Shown here piece by piece: positions 23,986-32,369 of a stretch of 64,000 nt of DNA (position 1 is its first letter; each line of letters begins with the position of its first letter). The stretch spans positions 1-64,000 of the forward strand of contig CAKONK010000009.1 in assembly GCA_934097085.1 (NCBI GenBank). Direction: 5' to 3'. Under the pieces are notes generated by a model. That model saw only the letters and a program-made list of their open reading frames with translations, was not told the origin of the DNA and did not search any database. A program made the translations under genes and the position numbers. Source of the DNA: an uncultured Bacilli bacterium (GTDB lineage Bacteria; Bacillota_I; Bacilli_A; RF39; UBA660).

Positions 23986-26121
23986 TTATCTATACATAGA
24001 TTCTCTTTTTCTTTGTCTTTCTAATTGTTTTTCTCTTTTTAAGATAAATGGGAAATTAAAGAATATTTCTCTTTCATCTTCATTTGCATCAACTAAAGTA
24101 ACATTTAAATTTGAGGTAACTTTAATAATTTTACCATTTTCTAAATTTTTAATTTGTTTAGTTTTAGGATCAAAATAATAATGCCAATTAAGTTCTTTAT
24201 AAGGAATAATACCTTCGACTAAATTATCTGTTTTAACTCTAATAACACTTTCATTAATATCTGTTACATAAACACTAAATTGTTGATTAATAAAATTTTG
24301 CATATACCAAATATCACATAGTTTATCAGCTTCTGCTTCGGCCTTCATTTCATCTTTTTCTTTTAAAGATGCTTGAATAGCGGCACTTTGTAATATTGAT
24401 TCTAATTTTTCTATTTCCTCTTCATTAGGAAATTTTTCTTCATAATAATCTATTAACATATGTACACATAGGTCACAAAGTCTTCGTATTGGTGATGTAA
24501 AATGTGTATAACAATTCTCTGCGAGTCCAAAATGCCCTATATTATTTGTATCATAACCAGCTTTTTCCATGGCTCTTAAAATATAAGATGAAAGTATTGG
24601 AAATTCTTTTTTATTTGCTAAACTATTAAGTATTTTTTGAATTACATGAGGGTCATTTACATCATTTATTTTTTGAATTTTAAAACCAAGTGATGTTATA
24701 AATTTTACAGAATTAACAAATCTTTCAACATCAGGAATATTATGATTACGATAAATAAATGGTAAATTGTTGTAATAGAAGTGTCTTGCTATAGCACAAT
24801 TAGCTTGTACCATAAATGTTTCAATCATTAATTGTGATGCACCAGTTTTTAGAACTTTAATATCCGTAATATTTTCTTTTTCATCATATATTCTTTCTTG
24901 CTCTGAACTATCAAATTCCAATTTTCCTTGACTAATGTTAATTTTATTAATTTTAAGAGCAAGTTCATAGGCGTTTTTTAAATCATTTACAAAAGGTTCA
25001 TAGCCTTTTGGAATAATATTTTCTTCGAGAATTTTATTAACATTTGAATAAGACATTTTCTTTTTAGAGTTAATTACCGCTTTAACAATACGGTCTCTTT
25101 TTTGATTACCTTTTTCATCATATTCCATGATAACAGTACGTGTTAGTCTATCAACACCTTCGTTAAGTGAACATATTCCATTGGAAAGCTCTTTTCCTAA
25201 CATTGCGGAAACGTAGTAGGCAATATAAGCACTTGTACCTCTTTCAAAAGCATCTGCAAAAATTGCTGTACCATATTTTACATAATGACTAACGTGAGCA
25301 ATATTTACATATAAAGTGTAAGGTACATTTTCTGATTTTTCTACTAAAATAGCATCATCTAAATCTTTTGCAGTATCACAATCTATTGTAACTATATTTT
25401 TATCACGAAGGTCAAGTCTTCCAATAATTTCTTCATCGGATACTTTAGTGGGAATATTTTTTAATTCTTCATAAGTTTCTTTGCTATATGTCGGGTTAAA
25501 ACCATAAGAAATTGCTATTTCTTCCATTTTTGATACTTTTCCAAGTACTGTATCAATTTCTGCATCATAATATTCATCATATCTTGTTGTATATAAATTT
25601 ACTAAAAATTTTTGGCCTAAAGGGTATTTTCTTAAAATCTTTTTACTTATACCAATTTTATATTCACCTTTAGAATGGGTGTCTTTTAAATATAGATTAT
25701 TATTTTCATCCATTTTAAGTTCACAAAGAATTTTACCTTTGGCTCTTTTAAGTATTTTAACTACTTCATAAGTTTTACTTTTCTTAACTTTTTTAACAAT
25801 TACTTTATCACCGTTTAAAGCGGAATTTAATTTATTATCTTTAATTTCGTGAAAGTTATTTCCAATTCTAACAAAACTTTTTCCATTATTATCTTGAACT
25901 ATGGTTGCAACTCTATAATTCTTTGGAAATTTATGATATATAAAATCATCATCTTCGTATATTTTTCCTTCGCACTCAAGTTCAAATAATATATGTTTAA
26001 GTTCTTCATCAATCTTTTTCTTCGAGGAATTTAAAAGTTTTTTAATACCGTGGTATGTAACATTTAACTCTTTTTCATTTTCTATAATTTCTAATAACTC
26101 TTCTTTCACAAAACCCTCCAC
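23986..26121 (-). CDS. rnr: Ribonuclease R (RNB-family 3'-5' exoribonuclease)
   Basis: Processive 3'-5' exoribonuclease that degrades structured RNA. Order: an N-terminal winged-helix region (1-65), cold-shock OB domains (about 65-205), the RNB catalytic domain with RLDLRDKNIVTIDCDTAKDLDDA holding the metal-binding Asp residues (about 232-255), and a C-terminal S1 domain (about 625-700) ending in a basic tail KREKQLERQRKRES. At 711 aa it is a full-length RNase R. The divergent gene at 26185 shares its upstream region. Confidence 0.95.
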   Translation of the reverse strand: MEGFVKEELLEIIENEKELNVTYHGIKKLLNSSKKKIDEELKHILFELECEGKIYEDDDFIYHKFPKNYRVATIVQDNNGKSFVRIGNNFHEIKDNKLNSALNGDKVIVKKVKKSKTYEVVKILKRAKGKILCELKMDENNNLYLKDTHSKGEYKIGISKKILRKYPLGQKFLVNLYTTRYDEYYDAEIDTVLGKVSKMEEIAISYGFNPTYSKETYEELKNIPTKVSDEEIIGRLDLRDKNIVTIDCDTAKDLDDAILVEKSENVPYTLYVNIAHVSHYVKYGTAIFADAFERGTSAYIAYYVSAMLGKELSNGICSLNEGVDRLTRTVIMEYDEKGNQKRDRIVKAVINSKKKMSYSNVNKILEENIIPKGYEPFVNDLKNAYELALKINKINISQGKLEFDSSEQERIYDEKENITDIKVLKTGASQLMIETFMVQANCAIARHFYYNNLPFIYRNHNIPDVERFVNSVKFITSLGFKIQKINDVNDPHVIQKILNSLANKKEFPILSSYILRAMEKAGYDTNNIGHFGLAENCYTHFTSPIRRLCDLCVHMLIDYYEEKFPNEEEIEKLESILQSAAIQASLKEKDEMKAEAEADKLCDIWYMQNFINQQFSVYVTDINESVIRVKTDNLVEGIIPYKELNWHYYFDPKTKQIKNLENGKIIKVTSNLNVTLVDANEDEREIFFNFPFILKREKQLERQRKRESMYR

Positions 26122-26172
26122 TAAAATAATTAATTTTATAGTATCACACTTTTTTTATGATGTAAATTGTGT

Positions 26173-26178
26173 TATGAT
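26173..26178 (+). promoter_or_regulatory. Extended -10 box giving a predicted leaderless mRNA
   Basis: TGTTATGAT forms an extended -10 whose hexamer ends six bases before ATG 26185. No Shine-Dalgarno sequence lies between, so a leaderless transcript is expected. Confidence 0.55.
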
Positions 26179-26184
26179 TAAATT

Positions 26185-26883
26185 ATGAAAAAAGTAGTTG
26201 TTTTTATTTTAAGTTTGTTAATTTTTAATGTTGTTAATGCTGAAAGCGATAAAGCATTATTTTCAAAATGTGTAGATGGAGATACGGCTTATTTTTTAGT
26301 AAATGAAAATGAAATTAAGGTAAGATTTTTAGCAATTGATACACCAGAAAGCGTAAGTACAAAGGTTAGCGAGCAACCTTTTGGAAAAGAGGCAAGTGAT
26401 TATACATGTAATAAAATATCAAATGCAAATGAAATTGTTTTAGAGTATGAAAAAAATAAAACAGATAAATATGGAAGAACTCTTGCTTGGGTATGGGTAG
26501 ATGGATCATTACTTCAGGAAGAACTTATTAAAAATGGTTATGGACAAGTTGCTTATATATATGGAAAATACAAATATACTGATAGACTTTGTAAAGTTCA
26601 AAAGGATGCTATAAATAATTCTTTAAATGTATGGAGTAATTCTTCTTATGAAGAAGGTTATTGTAAAAATAAAGATGTTGAAAATACTGAAAATAATATT
26701 ATATATGATAATATTAATAAAGAAAATGAAAAAACTAAAGAGACTATAGATAAACTTGATAAAGTATCTGATAAAATAGATGATGTTATGAATTCACCTA
26801 AATTTGATAATGTACTTCTTTATATAGTTTTAATAGGTTCAGTAGTATCATTGATTTTTAAGAAAACCAAAAAGAAAAAATAA
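26185..26883 (+). CDS. Secreted, membrane-tethered thermonuclease (SNase family)
   Basis: Calcium-dependent nuclease of the staphylococcal type. A signal peptide (1-19, cleaved after VNA) precedes the SNase barrel (about 22-155) with the active-site residues Asp31 (CVDGDT), Arg47 and Asp52 in VRFLAIDTPE, Glu55, and Arg98 in DKYGRTLAWVW. After a helical linker (about 165-205) comes a C-terminal membrane helix and a KKTKKKK tail, so the enzyme stays on the cell surface. It probably degrades extracellular DNA for nucleotide uptake. Confidence 0.92.
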   Translation: MKKVVVFILSLLIFNVVNAESDKALFSKCVDGDTAYFLVNENEIKVRFLAIDTPESVSTKVSEQPFGKEASDYTCNKISNANEIVLEYEKNKTDKYGRTLAWVWVDGSLLQEELIKNGYGQVAYIYGKYKYTDRLCKVQKDAINNSLNVWSNSSYEEGYCKNKDVENTENNIIYDNINKENEKTKETIDKLDKVSDKIDDVMNSPKFDNVLLYIVLIGSVVSLIFKKTKKKK

Positions 26884-26947
26884 TTAGGCTTTTTAATTAA
26901 CTAGTGCATCTTATAGAAAATATAATACTATGAGGTGTATTTTTAAT

Positions 26948-27742
26948 ATGATTAATTATCTTTCAAATTATAATAATATTTTTTTAGCCTTTGTTGCTTG
27001 CTTATTTACATGGCTAATTACCATTTTAGGGGCAATGGTTGTATTTCTATTTAAAAAAGTTAATAAAACGCTACTTGATGCAATGCTTGGTTTTGCTGCA
27101 GGCGTAATGATATCGGCGTCGTTTTTCTCACTTATTTCACCAGCACTATCTATGTCTGAAAATTTATATATTAATGGACCTGTTATAGTTACAATAGGTT
27201 TCATATGCGGAGGTCTTTTACTCTTTATTGGTGATAAAATATTTCCTAAAATAATTAAAAAAAATGAAAAAGCAAAAAACTTTAAAAGAACATTTATGTT
27301 AATTTTTTCAATAACCCTTCATAATATTCCTGAAGGACTTGCTGTAGGTGTTGCCTTTGGTTCACTTCGTTATAATTTACAAGGTGCTACATTAATATCC
27401 GCTTTAATACTTGCATTTGGAATAGGACTTCAGAACTTCCCTGAAGGTACAGCAGTATCTTTACCTCTTAAAAGAGATGGTATGAGTTCAAAAAAAGCAT
27501 TTTTAATTGGTAGTTTAACTGGAATTGTCGAACCAATTGCAAGTGTTATCGGAGCATTACTTGTTTTAAAAGTTAGAACTATTTTGCCATTTTTACTTGC
27601 ATTTGCCGCAGGGGCGATGATATATGTTGTAGTAGAGGAACTTATACCAGAAAGTCAAACTAATAAATCTAAAGATTTAATGGCTATTTTTACAATTTTA
27701 GGTTTTGCAGTTATGATGTTTTTAGATGTATTTTTTGGATAA
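26948..27742 (+). CDS. ZIP-family metal transporter
   Basis: Divalent metal (probably zinc) permease with eight membrane helices. The metal-binding helices show HNIPEGLAVGVAFGS and NFPEGTAVSLPLKRDGM, the ZIP signature, with VVEELIPES in a late helix. ATG 26948 is preferred because GAGGTG lies before it; the in-frame ATG at 26930 has no ribosome binding site. At 264 aa it resembles the ZupT/GufA branch. Confidence 0.92.
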   Translation: MINYLSNYNNIFLAFVACLFTWLITILGAMVVFLFKKVNKTLLDAMLGFAAGVMISASFFSLISPALSMSENLYINGPVIVTIGFICGGLLLFIGDKIFPKIIKKNEKAKNFKRTFMLIFSITLHNIPEGLAVGVAFGSLRYNLQGATLISALILAFGIGLQNFPEGTAVSLPLKRDGMSSKKAFLIGSLTGIVEPIASVIGALLVLKVRTILPFLLAFAAGAMIYVVVEELIPESQTNKSKDLMAIFTILGFAVMMFLDVFFG

Positions 27743-27752
27743 TTTATAAATT

Positions 27753-27780
27753 AACTAGAGAAATAACTCTAGTTTTATTA
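27753..27780 (+). terminator. Terminator of the ZIP transporter gene
   Basis: The stem AACTAGAG/CTCTAGTT (27753-27760 and 27767-27774) is followed by a T-rich tail. Confidence 0.85.
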
Positions 27781-28001
27781 TGTAAAGATATTTACACAAA
27801 TTTATTTGTCAAACAGTGTCAAATAAATTACTAAAAAACGTAAATAATTTGTAAAATTTTATCTTTTTTAAAAGAAATTATCAAAAAAAGGAGGAAATCA
27901 GAAATTTTTCGGTAATAAATATATATGAAGGGAGAAAAATACAAAGTTATAAAAACAATGTAAAAATGTAAACTATTGTAAATTAAAAAGTGAGGTAAAA
28001 A
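27781..28001. promoter_or_regulatory. dinD upstream region with two inverted repeats
   Basis: The 221-bp region has TGTAAA/TTTACA (27781-27796) and AATTTATTTG/CAAATAAATT (27799-27829, 11-base loop), placed as operator candidates. I see no GAAC-N4-GTTC LexA box of the Firmicutes type. An AAAGGAGGAAA near 27888 lies too far from the dinD ATG to serve it and is not followed by a convincing frame; GTGAGG at 27992-27997 serves dinD. Confidence 0.4.
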
Positions 28002-28829
28002 ATGAACGAATTAGAAAATATTAATGAAACTATATTTGAAAGTATTAAACATGTAGATGATGAAGGTAATGAATATTGGTATGCAAGGGAACTTCAAAAG
28101 GTTTTAGAATATGCTCAATGGCGTAAATTTAATGGAGTAATCGAAAAAGCAATGAATACTTGCAAAGCCAGTAATTATGTAGTATTGGATCATTTTGCCG
28201 GCGCCGGCAAAATGATAAATTTAGGTAAAGGTGGTCAAAGAAAAGTTACTGATTATAAACTATCAAGATATGCTTGCTATCTTATTGCTCAAAATGGTGA
28301 TAGTAGGAAAAAAGTCATAGCTCTTGCACAAACATATTTCGCTATTCAAACAAGAAAACAGGAATTATTAGAAGAGGAATATAATAGTTTAACCGAAGAT
28401 GAAAAAAGATTCTATCAAAGAAATCAAGCAAGAAAAGGAAACTATAATTTAAATAAAACTGCTGTTAATAGTGGAGTAAAAGATTTAGCAAGATTTCATA
28501 ATGCAGGTTATAAAGGCTTATATAATGGTGAAACCGCTGATGATATTTTTAAAAGAAAAAAATTAAGATATAGGGAAGATATTTTAGATAACATGGGAAG
28601 TGAAGAACTTGCTGATAATATATTTAGAATAGCTCAAACAGATGCCAAATTAAAAAGAGATAATGTAGATAATGAGTATACTGCAAATTCAGTTCACTTT
28701 GAAGTTGGTAAAAAGGTAAGAAATACAATTAAAGAATTAGGTGGAACAATGCCTGAAAATTTACCAACACCTGATAAAAGTTTAAAAGAACTTGAAAAAG
28801 AAAATAAGAATCTAATAATTTCAAACTGA
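28002..28829 (+). CDS. dinD: DinD-like DNA-damage-inducible protein
   Basis: It matches DinD throughout: WYARELQKVLEYAQWRKF at the start (BRO-N-like fold), DHFAGAGKM, SRYACYLIAQNGD, ALAQTYFAIQTRKQEL, and the later LARFHNAGYKGLYNG segment. In E. coli DinD modulates RecA filaments. At 275 aa it has family length. A perfect 28-bp GC-rich palindrome lies inside the coding sequence at 28189-28216. No LexA box is seen upstream, so SOS control is not shown. Confidence 0.9.
   Translation: MNELENINETIFESIKHVDDEGNEYWYARELQKVLEYAQWRKFNGVIEKAMNTCKASNYVVLDHFAGAGKMINLGKGGQRKVTDYKLSRYACYLIAQNGDSRKKVIALAQTYFAIQTRKQELLEEEYNSLTEDEKRFYQRNQARKGNYNLNKTAVNSGVKDLARFHNAGYKGLYNGETADDIFKRKKLRYREDILDNMGSEELADNIFRIAQTDAKLKRDNVDNEYTANSVHFEVGKKVRNTIKELGGTMPENLPTPDKSLKELEKENKNLIISN
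28189..28216. repeat. Perfect 28-bp palindrome inside dinD
   Basis: Each half is ATCATTTTGCCGGC or its reverse complement, with no central spacer. The central 12 bases are all G or C in an otherwise AT-rich gene. It encodes the HFAGAGKM segment of the protein. Confidence 0.95.
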
Positions 28830-28944
28830 AAAATTGATATAAATATTTGGGTATAGAAAAAGAAGATGTCAACACTTGTCACTTTTTGTAAAAAAATATA
28901 TAAATCTATGATATAATGTAAAAGAGTAGAAAGGTAGTGATAAT

Positions 28945-30879
28945 ATGAAAAAGTTTTTAAAAATATTTTTTGTTTTATCATGTATCCTAGTATATTCTAC
29001 TGTAAATGCAAAAGAAAAGCTTAGAGTAGACTATAATGATGTTAATTTAAGGGAGGGACCTGGTACTAATTATCGAGCAATAAAAAAACTTGGTGTTAGT
29101 TCAACATTTGATTTAGTAGAAAAAACATTATTTCCAAATGAAAAAGGTTGTCCAGATGGTTGGTATAAAATATATTATTCAGGTCAAAATGTTGGCTTTG
29201 TTTGTGCAAGTTATATAACTTTATATGAAGAAAAAGATACTCCAGTGGAGGCAAATACTGCTTGTGAAAAAGAAATGGCTAGTTTAGGATTTCCAAATAC
29301 ATATTGGAATGGATTATGTTCTTTAAAAGAAAAACATCCTAATTGGACATTTAATGCGGATATTACTGGACTTCCATTTGATGTGGCTACATCTAAAGAA
29401 AGTATTATAGGTAAAAGTTTTATTCAATCTAATTATCAAGGATATTTTAGTACTGAATCAGGAAGTTATGATTATTTGACTGATACATTTAAAGTAATGG
29501 AGGGTAGTAATTGGTATGCTGCCTCAAAAGATGTAGTTGCATATTATATGGATCCTCGAAACTTTTTAGATGAAAGATTTATATTTATGTTTGAAAAACT
29601 ATCATTTGATGAAAGTTATCAAACTGTTGAGGCAATTAATGCAATTTTAAATGGAAAAGATATTAAAGAAAAATCTAGTGTTATATATGAAGCAGGTAAA
29701 ACTTATAATGCTAATGCAATTTATTTAGCAAGTAGAATTAAACAAGAAACCGGAGGTAATTATACAGGTAATTCTTTAAAAGGAAGTACAATAACTTATA
29801 ACGGAAATACATATTATCCGGTTTATAATCCATATAATATTGGAGCAAACACTGGTGTATATGATGGACTTGTATGGGCTGTAAGTGGTACAAGTTATTT
29901 AAGACCTTGGCTTTCCCTTGATAATGCTATTAAAGGTGGAGCAAACTTTATAACATATTATTATATTTCAAAGGGTCAAGATACTTCATATTTTCAAAAA
30001 TTTAATGTAAGTTCATATTCAGCATATGCGGCTTATGCACATCAATATATGACAAATATAAGAGGTGCTGCAAATGAAGCCTCAATAACATATGATGGTT
30101 ATAAAGAAATGGATTTATTAAATTCAGTTAATTATAAATTTGTAATTCCTGTTTATGATAATATGCCAAGTAATGTTTCAATGCTTCCTAATGGGGGTAA
30201 TCCTAATAATCATTTAAAAAATTTAACTATTAATGGTAAAACTATAAATGGTTTTAGTCATGATAATTTTTCATATAATTATTATATAGGTTCAGGTATT
30301 AATAAAGTTTTAGTTGCAGGTGAAGTAATTAATTCTAAAGCTAGTATTAAAGGCGTTGGTGATATTAATTTAACTGGAGATAAAACAGTTGTAACAATAA
30401 AAGTAACTGCTGAAAATGGAAATATGCAAGATTATATTATAAATATTATTAAAACAGAGGGTGCTAATGTATCAGTAAATGATATTGTTGCCTCTTCGGC
30501 AGTACCGGTAAGTGAATCATCATTTATTTTAACTGCGGGTTATACAGCTGAAGCATTAAGAGAATTATTCTTAAAATCTTGTTCTTCAGCAGAAATTAGT
30601 TTTAATAATAAAAGTGGTCTTTTAGCAACTGGTGATGAAATAACTATTAAAAATGGTGATGATGCAAAAACATATTCAATTGCTATTAAGGGAGATACTT
30701 CTGGAGATGCAAATATTAATATTGCTGATTTATTAAAAGTTCAAAAACATATTTTAGGATATATTAATTTAAGTGGAAGTTTTTTAAAGGCTGCTGATGT
30801 AAATAGCGATGGATCAGTGGATATTAAAGATTTACTTATAGTTCAAAAGCATATTTTAGGATATACAACAATAAAATAA
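28945..30879 (+). CDS. Secreted peptidoglycan glucosaminidase with SH3 and dockerin domains
   Basis: Predicted exported N-acetylglucosaminidase. A signal peptide (1-22, VNA cleavage) leads to a bacterial SH3 domain (about 27-95, DVNLREGPGTNYRAI). The glucosaminidase region (about 245-380) has the likely catalytic Glu268 in IKQETGGN and the YNIGANTG motif, followed by a cadherin-like beta-sandwich (about 432-495). A type I dockerin (about 585-644) holds two calcium-binding repeats, each ending LKVQKHILGY or LIVQKHILGY. A -10 TATAAT and GAAAGG precede the ATG. The next gene, 12 bp on, encodes a membrane-anchored cohesin-like protein, the natural dockerin partner. Confidence 0.88.
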   Translation: MKKFLKIFFVLSCILVYSTVNAKEKLRVDYNDVNLREGPGTNYRAIKKLGVSSTFDLVEKTLFPNEKGCPDGWYKIYYSGQNVGFVCASYITLYEEKDTPVEANTACEKEMASLGFPNTYWNGLCSLKEKHPNWTFNADITGLPFDVATSKESIIGKSFIQSNYQGYFSTESGSYDYLTDTFKVMEGSNWYAASKDVVAYYMDPRNFLDERFIFMFEKLSFDESYQTVEAINAILNGKDIKEKSSVIYEAGKTYNANAIYLASRIKQETGGNYTGNSLKGSTITYNGNTYYPVYNPYNIGANTGVYDGLVWAVSGTSYLRPWLSLDNAIKGGANFITYYYISKGQDTSYFQKFNVSSYSAYAAYAHQYMTNIRGAANEASITYDGYKEMDLLNSVNYKFVIPVYDNMPSNVSMLPNGGNPNNHLKNLTINGKTINGFSHDNFSYNYYIGSGINKVLVAGEVINSKASIKGVGDINLTGDKTVVTIKVTAENGNMQDYIINIIKTEGANVSVNDIVASSAVPVSESSFILTAGYTAEALRELFLKSCSSAEISFNNKSGLLATGDEITIKNGDDAKTYSIAIKGDTSGDANINIADLLKVQKHILGYINLSGSFLKAADVNSDGSVDIKDLLIVQKHILGYTTIK

Positions 30880-30891
30880 AAAGGAGGATAA

Positions 30892-32301
30892 ATGAAAAAA
30901 ATATTTAAATATTTTATAGCTATAGTTACTTTATTTACATTTATAACAAAGGTAAATGCTGCGGGAGCGACAATTAGCGTAAGTACATCTGCATCACAAA
31001 TAATCGTTGGTAATAATATAACTGTTACCGTTACAATATCATCATCATCACCGTTAGGTTCTTGGGAATATAATTTAAATTATGATAAAAATATATTTTC
31101 TTTAGTATCTAGTGATGTAGGACTTCATTATGCTGGTGTAGTTCAAAATAATTCAACTAAAGCGGTAAGTTATCGTTATACATTTAAAGCAAATAAAAGT
31201 GGAAATGCATCATTTTACATAGATGCTTCAACTGTATTTGGTTTTGATGAAAGTATATTCGAAGTAACTAATGGAAAAAGAAATGTTAGAGCAATAACAT
31301 ATTCTGAATATCAAGCAAGTTTATCAAGTAATAACAATTTAAAAGATATAAAAGTTGAAGGTTATGAAATTAGTCCAGTATTTAATAAAGATACTTTAGA
31401 ATATACTGTTAAAGTTGATGAAGATGTTACTAAAATAAAGGTAATAGCTTATGTCGAAGATAATAAAGCAAAAGTTAATGGAGAAGGAGAACTTGAAGTA
31501 ACTCAAGGAAACAATTCATTTAATATTGTTGTAGTTGCAGAAAATGGTAGTGAAAAAACATATAAATTGAATGTTGAGGTAATTGATAAAAATCCAATAG
31601 AGGTTGAAGTAGAGGATGTTAAATATACTATAGTTAAAGTAAAAAGTATGTTACAAAAACCTAATAGTTTTATTGAAAAAACAGTTACAATAAATGAAAT
31701 GGAAATTCCTGCATTTTATAGTCAAATTACTGATTTTACTTTAGTAGGTTTAAAAGATGAAAATGGTAATATATCATTATTTATATATAATGATGGTAAA
31801 TATCAAAAATATACAGAATTTATATTTGGTAATATAACACTTTTTCCAATTAAAATGGATAAAACTATTGATAAATATGAAAAAGGTAATGTAACAATTA
31901 ATAATATTTCAGTAGAGTGTTTAGAACTTAGTAAATCAAATAGATTTAAAATTATTAAAGCATTAAATGTTGATACAAATGAAGAAGGTTTATATTTATA
32001 TGATACTAAAGATAATAGTGCTGTAAAATATGATGATAGTTATATTAAAATTATTCAAAAAAATAATCAAATGCTTATGTATGCTGTAATATTTTTTGCT
32101 AGTTTAACACTTTTATCATTAATATTATTATGTACTATATCAAAGAAAAAGAAAAAAGTTAAAAAAGAAATTCCTAAAGTTTCTTCAGTAAAAGAAATTG
32201 ATGATAAAATAGAAGAAATAAAAAATGAAATGAAGGATGAATCCGATGAGGAAGTATATAACATTTTAGAGGATTCAAAAAAGAGTAAAAAGAAAAAGTA
32301 A
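30892..32301 (+). CDS. Membrane-anchored cohesin-like protein
   Basis: A signal peptide (1-23, VNA) is followed by a cohesin-type beta-sandwich (about 27-150): ISVSTSASQIIVGNNITVTV, then WEYNLNYDKNIFSLVSS, and the closing strand around 140. A cadherin-like domain (about 160-240, DTLEYTVKVDEDVTKIKV) and a second outer region (240-385) precede a membrane helix (about 393-415) and a cytoplasmic Lys/Glu tail of about 50 residues. AAGGAGG lies before the ATG. It shares an operon with the dockerin-bearing hydrolase and could hold that enzyme on the cell surface. The cohesin call rests on strand pattern and context. Confidence 0.72.
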   Translation: MKKIFKYFIAIVTLFTFITKVNAAGATISVSTSASQIIVGNNITVTVTISSSSPLGSWEYNLNYDKNIFSLVSSDVGLHYAGVVQNNSTKAVSYRYTFKANKSGNASFYIDASTVFGFDESIFEVTNGKRNVRAITYSEYQASLSSNNNLKDIKVEGYEISPVFNKDTLEYTVKVDEDVTKIKVIAYVEDNKAKVNGEGELEVTQGNNSFNIVVVAENGSEKTYKLNVEVIDKNPIEVEVEDVKYTIVKVKSMLQKPNSFIEKTVTINEMEIPAFYSQITDFTLVGLKDENGNISLFIYNDGKYQKYTEFIFGNITLFPIKMDKTIDKYEKGNVTINNISVECLELSKSNRFKIIKALNVDTNEEGLYLYDTKDNSAVKYDDSYIKIIQKNNQMLMYAVIFFASLTLLSLILLCTISKKKKKVKKEIPKVSSVKEIDDKIEEIKNEMKDESDEEVYNILEDSKKSKKKK

Positions 32302-32313
32302 TTACTCTTTTTT
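32279..32313 (+). terminator. Terminator of the dockerin/cohesin operon
   Basis: The stem AAGAGTAA/TTACTCTT (32281-32288 and 32302-32309) is followed by a T run and overlaps the stop codon at 32301. Confidence 0.75.
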
Positions 32314-32314
32314 G

Positions 32315-32343
32315 TTGACTTTAAAGCGAAACTATTTTACAAT
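32315..32343 (+). promoter_or_regulatory. Promoter of the M3-like peptidase gene
   Basis: TTGACT (32315-32320) and TACAAT (32338-32343) are 17 bp apart, directly after the preceding terminator. Confidence 0.7.
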
Positions 32344-32369
32344 ATTTATACTTTTAGGGGGGACTGTTA

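Noticed and set aside
17121..28829. Prophage region (integrase plus dinD and unknown genes)
   Set aside because: No capsid, terminase, portal, lysis or replication genes lie between; the intervening genes are housekeeping (hsp20, rnr, transporters).
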